From DATEZO01 sp035255485 (lineage in GTDB: Bacteria; Pseudomonadota; Gammaproteobacteria; Burkholderiales; Burkholderiaceae_D): DNA of 10,393 nucleotides. The notes under the pieces were generated by a model. The model was not told the origin of the DNA. It did no database searches and saw nothing but the letters and a program-made list of their open reading frames with translations. Shown piece by piece: positions 7,000 to 10,393 of this stretch; positions within the stretch are counted from its first letter, which is position 1, and each line of letters begins with the position of its first letter. The stretch spans positions 1 through 10,393 of the forward strand of contig DATEZO010000303.1 in NCBI GenBank assembly GCA_035255485.1, read 5' to 3'. The position numbers were made by a program, and so were the translations under genes.

Positions 7000-7371
7000 A
7001 TGATGCATGAACAGTATCAATCCTGTATCGATGAATGTTACGCCTGCGCGACTGCATGCGACCACTGTGCTGCTTCCTGCCTGGCGGAACAGGAGGTCCG
7101 GAAAATGGCGCGTTGCATCAGCCTGGATATCGATTGCGCGCAAATTTGCCGGCTTGCAGCGGGGTATATGGCGCGCGGTAGCGAATTGGCGTCGATGATT
7201 TGCAATGCCTGTGCCGAAGCATGCGATGCGTGCGGGGAAGAATGCGCGCAGCATCAGATGCCGCATTGCCAGGATTGTGCGGAAGCCTGCCGCAGGTGTG
7301 CTGCAGAATGCCGACGCATGGCTGCGGGCGGCCAGGCTGCGGGACAGGAAGTGAGTGCAACGGCCCATTGA
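7000..7371 (+). CDS. Four-helix-bundle copper-storage protein (Csp/DUF326 type, cytosolic)
   Basis: 123 residues containing 19 cysteines, mostly as CxxxC or CxxC pairs along amphipathic helices (for example CIDECYACATACDHC at 9-23 and a second cluster near 68-110). This is the hallmark of the DUF326/Csp family. Csp1 and Csp3 of methanotrophs line the core of a four-helix bundle with Cys and bind many Cu(I) ions; Csp3 has 18 Cys. With no signal peptide or Tat motif, this copy matches cytosolic Csp3 rather than exported Csp1. The likely role is buffering or storing Cu(I), with metal specificity inferred from family. The start at 7000 has a good GGAGG. ATG 7003 is equally possible and would remove one Met. 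It is separated from tesB by 136 bp, so it probably has its own promoter. Confidence 0.9.
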   Translation: MMHEQYQSCIDECYACATACDHCAASCLAEQEVRKMARCISLDIDCAQICRLAAGYMARGSELASMICNACAEACDACGEECAQHQMPHCQDCAEACRRCAAECRRMAAGGQAAGQEVSATAH

Positions 7372-7456
7372 TGCTGGAGGCACTTGTGCATGCCTTGAAA
7401 CGATGACTCTTGAAACCCCTTGGATCGGTTGCCAGACTTTTGCGTAATGGCTTGCC

Positions 7457-7470
7457 TTGATTTTTATCAA
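7457..7470. promoter_or_regulatory. Perfect FNR/ANR-type binding site
   Basis: TTGAT-TTTT-ATCAA matches the FNR-family consensus TTGAT-N4-ATCAA at all ten defined positions. FNR/ANR proteins activate or repress genes when oxygen is low. The site is 275 bp upstream of the dehydrogenase ATG and 86 bp downstream of the copper-protein stop. That is far for direct control of the dehydrogenase unless its leader is long. No good -10 lies at the class II distance. Confidence 0.6.
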
Positions 7471-7518
7471 AGCATGAATTCCCTTATGAATCATTCACTT
7501 GGTAAATCATATTGTCGG

Positions 7519-7561
7519 TTATCCACAGAATTGTCCACGGTTAATGTGCGTAAGTGGATAA
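7519..7561. promoter_or_regulatory. Cluster of three DnaA-box-like sites
   Basis: TTATCCACA at 7519-7527 is the exact consensus DnaA 9-mer. TTGTCCACG at 7531-7539, in the same orientation and one helical turn-plus on (12 bp), matches 7 of 9. AGTGGATAA at 7553-7561 is the opposite strand of TTATCCACT, 8 of 9. A fourth, weaker TTATCAACG (7 of 9) lies at 7658-7666. AT-rich DNA flanks the cluster on the left. Such clusters mark oriC, DnaA-titration sites or DnaA-controlled promoters; no dnaA, dnaN or rpmH gene is nearby, so oriC is unlikely. Confidence 0.6.
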
Positions 7562-7632
7562 GGGCTTTACTGTTTTTTCGCATATGGCAAAGGCACGCAG
7601 CTTCATAGGGATGCAAGAGGTACCGTCAATTA

Positions 7633-7659
7633 CAGGCATGGCCTGAACGCTTGAGCGTT
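7633..7659. repeat. Two abutting small inverted repeats
   Basis: CAGGC-ATG-GCCTG (7633-7645) is followed without a gap by AACGCT-TG-AGCGTT (7646-7659). They lie about 90-110 bp upstream of the dehydrogenase start and could be operators for its regulation. Neither is followed by a T-tract. Confidence 0.45.
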
Positions 7660-7744
7660 ATCAACGGACAATCCGGTCGCCTTGCTACATTCGGAATATC
7701 GTGGATGCCACTGCAGGACCAGTAACCGCATAAGGCACTATCCC

Positions 7745-9070
7745 ATGAGTGCAATCGTCAGAACCACACTGCAGTCCATCTTGCCGGCAATCTTGCTGGC
7801 TGCCTGTGCACAAACGGCGACCATGCCTTTTGAATCAGGCATCGGACCGCATCCGGTCTTGCCGCCGCCGGTGCATAGCCGGTTTCCGACCGTGCAGATT
7901 GCTCCTGCCATGGGCTGGGCCGCAGACGGCAAACCGCTTGCAGCCGCCGGTCTTTCGGTCAGCGCATTCGCGACCGGGCTGAATCATCCGCGCTGGTTGT
8001 ATGTGCTGCCGAACGGCGATGTGCTGGTTGCGGAATCGAATGCTCCCCGCGTGCATGATGCCGGTAGCGGCATTCGCGGCTGGATCATGAAACTGGTCAT
8101 GAAGGTTGCCGGCGCCGGCACGCCCAGCGCCGATCGCATCACGCTACTGCGTGACGCCGATGGCGATGGTAACGTGGAACAGCGGACCATCTTTTTGCAA
8201 GGCTTGCATTCGCCGTTCGGCATGGTACTGGTCGGCAGCGATTTTTATGTCGCCAATACGGATGCCGTACTGCGTTTTCCGTACAAGAATGGCGATACGC
8301 AAATCAGCGCAGCAGGCACCAGATTCGTTGATTTGCCGGCTGGCCCGATCGATCACCACTGGACCAAAAACATCATCGCCAGCCGTGATGGTACGCGGCT
8401 GTATGCAACAGTCGGTTCCAACAGCAATGTCGGTGAAAACGGCATGGAGAATGAAACCGGCCGGGCAGCGATCCTTGAAATCGATCGCGCCACCGGCAAA
8501 TCGCGCCTGTTTGCAACAGGGTTGCGCAACCCCAACGGGCTGGCCTGGCAGCCCCAGTCGGGCGCGCTCTGGACCACCGTCAACGAGCGCGATGAACTGG
8601 GCAGCGATCTGGTGCCCGACTACATGACCTCGGTCAGGGATGGCGCGTTCTACGGCTGGCCTTATAGTTATTACGGCCAGCATGTGGATCAACGGGTCAA
8701 GCCGCAGCGGCCGGATCTGGTGGCGCGGGCGATCGCACCGGATTATGCGCTGGGCGCCCACACTGCCTCGCTCGGGCTGGCTTTTTACGAAGGCAGGCTG
8801 TTGCCGCAACGGTATGTGGGTGGCGCATTCATCGGGCAACACGGTTCGTGGAACCGCAAACCGCGCAGTGGCTACAAGGTGATTTTCGTGCCGTTCGCCA
8901 ACGGCCATCCTGCCGGTCTGCCGGAAGATGTACTGACCGGTTTTCTCGATGCCAATGGCAATGCGCTGGGACGCCCGGTGGGCGTAGCGGTGGATCGCGC
9001 CGGCGCGCTGCTGGTGGCGGACGATGTCGGCAATACCGTCTGGCGGATTACGCCGGCTGGTGCAAAATAG
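7745..9070 (+). CDS. Beta-propeller sugar dehydrogenase lipoprotein (L-sorbosone dehydrogenase / PQQ-dependent type)
   Basis: 441 residues with an N-terminal lipoprotein signal ending in lipobox L18-A19-A20-C21. The mature protein should be lipid-anchored at Cys21, in the periplasmic face or outer membrane. The rest resembles soluble-glucose-dehydrogenase/sorbosone-dehydrogenase six-bladed propellers: GLNHPRWLYVLPNGDVLVAE, LHSPFGMVL, GLRNPNGLAW, FIGQHGSWNRKP and GRPVGVAVD are typical blade segments. A DxDxDG loop (D137, D139, D141) is a likely calcium site, as commonly seen in this family. Members oxidise sugar aldehydes or other aldoses using PQQ, but substrate and cofactor are inferred here. 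ATG 7745 was chosen for the signal peptide directly after it and AAGG at 7732-7735; an in-frame upstream start at 7682 would bury the lipobox. Confidence 0.88.
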   Translation: MSAIVRTTLQSILPAILLAACAQTATMPFESGIGPHPVLPPPVHSRFPTVQIAPAMGWAADGKPLAAAGLSVSAFATGLNHPRWLYVLPNGDVLVAESNAPRVHDAGSGIRGWIMKLVMKVAGAGTPSADRITLLRDADGDGNVEQRTIFLQGLHSPFGMVLVGSDFYVANTDAVLRFPYKNGDTQISAAGTRFVDLPAGPIDHHWTKNIIASRDGTRLYATVGSNSNVGENGMENETGRAAILEIDRATGKSRLFATGLRNPNGLAWQPQSGALWTTVNERDELGSDLVPDYMTSVRDGAFYGWPYSYYGQHVDQRVKPQRPDLVARAIAPDYALGAHTASLGLAFYEGRLLPQRYVGGAFIGQHGSWNRKPRSGYKVIFVPFANGHPAGLPEDVLTGFLDANGNALGRPVGVAVDRAGALLVADDVGNTVWRITPAGAK

Positions 9071-9268
9071 CATGCTGGCGCCAGTTGGCGCGGATGTAAG
9101 CAGTCTGTTAACCTCTCTCTATACTATCCGCTGTATTTTTTAACTGCGTCGAATTCATTGCGCATATTGATGGTTTTTTATCTATACTCCCATTATTCTG
9201 GAATTAATAACGAGATTGACGATATTGGGTTCCCGCCTGATGCCGCGGGGACGACAGGAAAAAGCAAC
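9071..9268 (+). promoter_or_regulatory. Leader/promoter region of the two-component operon
   Basis: 198 bp, AT-rich in its middle. CTATACT, a good -10 sequence, occurs twice (9119-9125 and 9182-9188). For the second, TTGCGC at 9158-9163 lies 19 bp upstream, longer than ideal, so neither promoter is firmly assigned. GTTAA (9107-9111) and TTAAC (9140-9144) flank the first -10-like site as a spaced inverted repeat and could be an autoregulatory operator. A small hairpin GCGCCA-GT-TGGCGC (9078-9091) follows the dehydrogenase stop but lacks a T-tract. Confidence 0.35.
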
Positions 9269-9931
9269 ATGCGGCTATTGCTGATTGAAGACGATGCCAT
9301 GATCGGTGAAAGCGTGCGCAAGGGATTGCGCCAGGACGGCTTTACCGTCGATTGGGTGCGGGACGGCCGCGCCGGGGAGCTGGCGCTCGGCAACGATGTC
9401 TACGACCTGGTGCTACTGGATCTCGGCTTGCCGAAGAAGGATGGGATCGACGTACTGACTTCCCTGCGGCAGCAGGGCAATCGCATTCCCGTCCTGGTGC
9501 TGACGGCGCGCGATGCGGTGCCGGATCGCGTCAAGGGATTGAATGCCGGTGCCGATGACTATCTGGTCAAGCCGTTCGATTTCGATGAACTGAGCGCCAG
9601 GATCCACGCGCTGTTGCGGCGGCAGGCCGGGCGCGCCGAGACGGCTGTCCGGTACGGTGCGCTGACGCTTGACCCGCTCACGCACGAGGCGGCCTTCGAT
9701 CAGCAGCCGCTGCCCTTGTCGGCACGCGAATTCAGGCTGCTGGAGGCATTGGTCGAGCGGCCCGGCGCGGTGCTGTCAGTACCGCAGCTCGAAGAAAAAA
9801 TCTACGGCTGGGATGAAGAGGTCGGCAGCAACACCATCGAAGTCTACATTCATGCGCTGCGCAAAAAACTCGGCACCGACTTTATCCGGAATGTCCGGGG
9901 CGTCGGCTACATGGTGCCGAAGCTCTCATGA
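9269..9931 (+). CDS. OmpR/PhoB-family response regulator (QseB/TctD-like)
   Basis: 220 residues. Receiver domain (1-115): acidic pocket E7-D8-D9, phosphoacceptor D51 (LLDLGLP), T79 (LTARD) and K101 (VKPFDFDEL). The winged-helix DNA-binding domain (about 127-217) has the TIEVYIHALRKKL recognition-helix segment and a C-terminal VRGVGYM hairpin. The sequence is closest in style to QseB and TctD regulators (MRLLLIEDDAMIGESVRKGL start; YGWDEEVGSN). ATG 9269 follows AGGA at 9256-9259; an open frame extends upstream to 9158, but those residues precede the conserved receiver start. The stop overlaps the kinase start (ATGA). Target genes are not shown by the sequence; no link to the upstream dehydrogenase is demonstrated. 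Confidence 0.95.
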   Translation: MRLLLIEDDAMIGESVRKGLRQDGFTVDWVRDGRAGELALGNDVYDLVLLDLGLPKKDGIDVLTSLRQQGNRIPVLVLTARDAVPDRVKGLNAGADDYLVKPFDFDELSARIHALLRRQAGRAETAVRYGALTLDPLTHEAAFDQQPLPLSAREFRLLEALVERPGAVLSVPQLEEKIYGWDEEVGSNTIEVYIHALRKKLGTDFIRNVRGVGYMVPKLS

Positions 9932-10393
9932 AATCGATCCGGCACACGCTGCTGGCCTGGCTGTTCGCCGGGCTTGCGATCGGTATCGGCGGCGCGGCGG
10001 CGCTGCTGTACCTGCAGGCGCGCGTGGAAGCCAACCAGATCTTCGATTACCAGATGAAGCAGCTGGCAGCATCCTTGCCGCATCAGCCATTCGCGCCGGT
10101 GCCGCCGGGCCGGTTCGAGGCGCCGGGCATGGAGCAGGATATCGTGATCCAGATCTGGGATGAGCATGGCCTGCGGCTGTACCACTCGCATGAACAGCCG
10201 GGGCTGCCGCAGCGCGCGGAGCTGGGCTTTACCAATCTTTCGACCCGCAACGGCGCCTGGCGCGTGTACAGCGTGCAGCTGGGCGACACGGTGGTGCAGG
10301 TGGCGCAACCGCTTTCCGCACGGCGCGAAGTCGCGGCCGACATGGCGTTCAAGACGGTGGCGCCGCTGTTCCTGCTGTTTCCGTTCCTGGGCG
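9928..10393 (+). CDS. Sensor histidine kinase, N-terminal part (QseC/TctE-like), truncated by window end
   Basis: 155 codons are open to the window edge with no stop. An N-terminal membrane helix (about 7-29) is followed by a periplasmic region containing FDYQMKQLAASLPHQ (39-53) and IVIQIWDEHG (72-81), as in the N-terminal sensor domain of TctE/QseC-type kinases. A second membrane helix starts near residue 142. HAMP, dimerisation-phosphoacceptor (His) and ATPase domains lie beyond the window. The 4-bp ATGA overlap with the response-regulator stop indicates co-translation and a cognate pair. It should autophosphorylate on His and pass phosphate to D51 of the regulator. The stimulus cannot be read from the sequence. 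Confidence 0.92.
   Translation, partial: MKSIRHTLLAWLFAGLAIGIGGAAALLYLQARVEANQIFDYQMKQLAASLPHQPFAPVPPGRFEAPGMEQDIVIQIWDEHGLRLYHSHEQPGLPQRAELGFTNLSTRNGAWRVYSVQLGDTVVQVAQPLSARREVAADMAFKTVAPLFLLFPFLG

Larger units (their letters stand above)
7372..7744. other. Gene-free regulatory stretch
   Basis: 373 bp between the copper protein and the dehydrogenase. A 62-codon open frame at 7420-7608 has no family resemblance and no Shine-Dalgarno, so it is not called. The stretch contains a perfect FNR-type palindrome (7457-7470), AT-rich sequence with two ATGAAT copies 12 bp apart (7474, 7486), a DnaA-box cluster (7519-7561) and two abutting hairpins (7633-7659). A TGTTTTTT run near 7570 follows only a weak 4-5 bp stem. 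Confidence 0.65.

Noticed and set aside
7519..7561. Chromosomal origin of replication (oriC)
   Set aside because: There are only three or four boxes, one of them exact, and no dnaA, dnaN, rpmH or gidA gene is nearby. The cluster is reported as a DnaA-box group only.
7420..7608. 62-codon open frame on the plus strand
   Set aside because: It has no Shine-Dalgarno or family resemblance, and it runs across the FNR-type site and the DnaA boxes, which explain the sequence better.
8144..9073. 309-codon open frame on the minus strand
   Set aside because: It is antisense to the beta-propeller dehydrogenase, which has a signal peptide, RBS and clear family motifs.
9158..9268. Upstream extension of the response-regulator frame
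   Set aside because: The receiver domain begins at the MRLLLIEDD motif after a proper RBS. The upstream codons cover the AT-rich promoter region.

Overview
The window looks like chromosomal DNA of a betaproteobacterium, most likely Burkholderiales and probably Oxalobacteraceae-like. This is an inference from the DUF1631 gene, the QseB/TctD-type two-component pair, the moderately high GC coding sequence with AT-richer intergenic gaps, and the overall style of the genes. No database search was possible. I see no tRNA, rRNA, CRISPR array, complete insertion sequence or phage module.

Left end (1-730). A short 3' coding end, possibly the acidic Ile-Pro-Phe tail of a single-stranded DNA-binding protein, is followed by a strong intrinsic terminator. 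Then comes about 600 bp without an intact gene. It holds a minus-strand remnant of the C-terminal end of an EAL (cyclic-di-GMP phosphodiesterase) domain and three hairpin-forming inverted repeats, one of them a perfect 16-bp palindrome pair.

Lipid operon (731-3645). A 722-residue protein joins a two-HKD phospholipase D/cardiolipin-synthase-like enzyme to a C-terminal VTT (DedA/TVP38) membrane domain. It overlaps by one base a 248-residue endonuclease/exonuclease/phosphatase-family protein. The pair resembles the E. coli ybhP-clsB(ybhO) arrangement, here with a membrane domain fused to the synthase. It converges on a 718-residue DUF1631 protein on the minus strand (3711-5867).

Centre (5868-7371). 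A short AT-rich gap with a tandem 8-bp repeat separates the divergent DUF1631 gene from an acyl-CoA thioesterase II (TesB) gene. Next is a small cytosolic cysteine-rich copper-storage protein (Csp/DUF326 type) with 19 Cys in 123 residues.

Regulatory island (7372-7744). This 373-bp stretch has no convincing gene. It carries a perfect FNR/ANR-type palindrome, a consensus DnaA box with two near-consensus companions within 43 bp, and two abutting hairpins.

Right end (7745-10393). A lipoprotein-anchored beta-propeller dehydrogenase of the L-sorbosone/PQQ-sugar dehydrogenase type is followed by a QseB/TctD-like response regulator. The regulator overlaps by 4 bp the start of its sensor histidine kinase, which runs off the window. 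Most genes are single transcription units. The only clear operons are PLD-VTT/EEP and the two-component pair.
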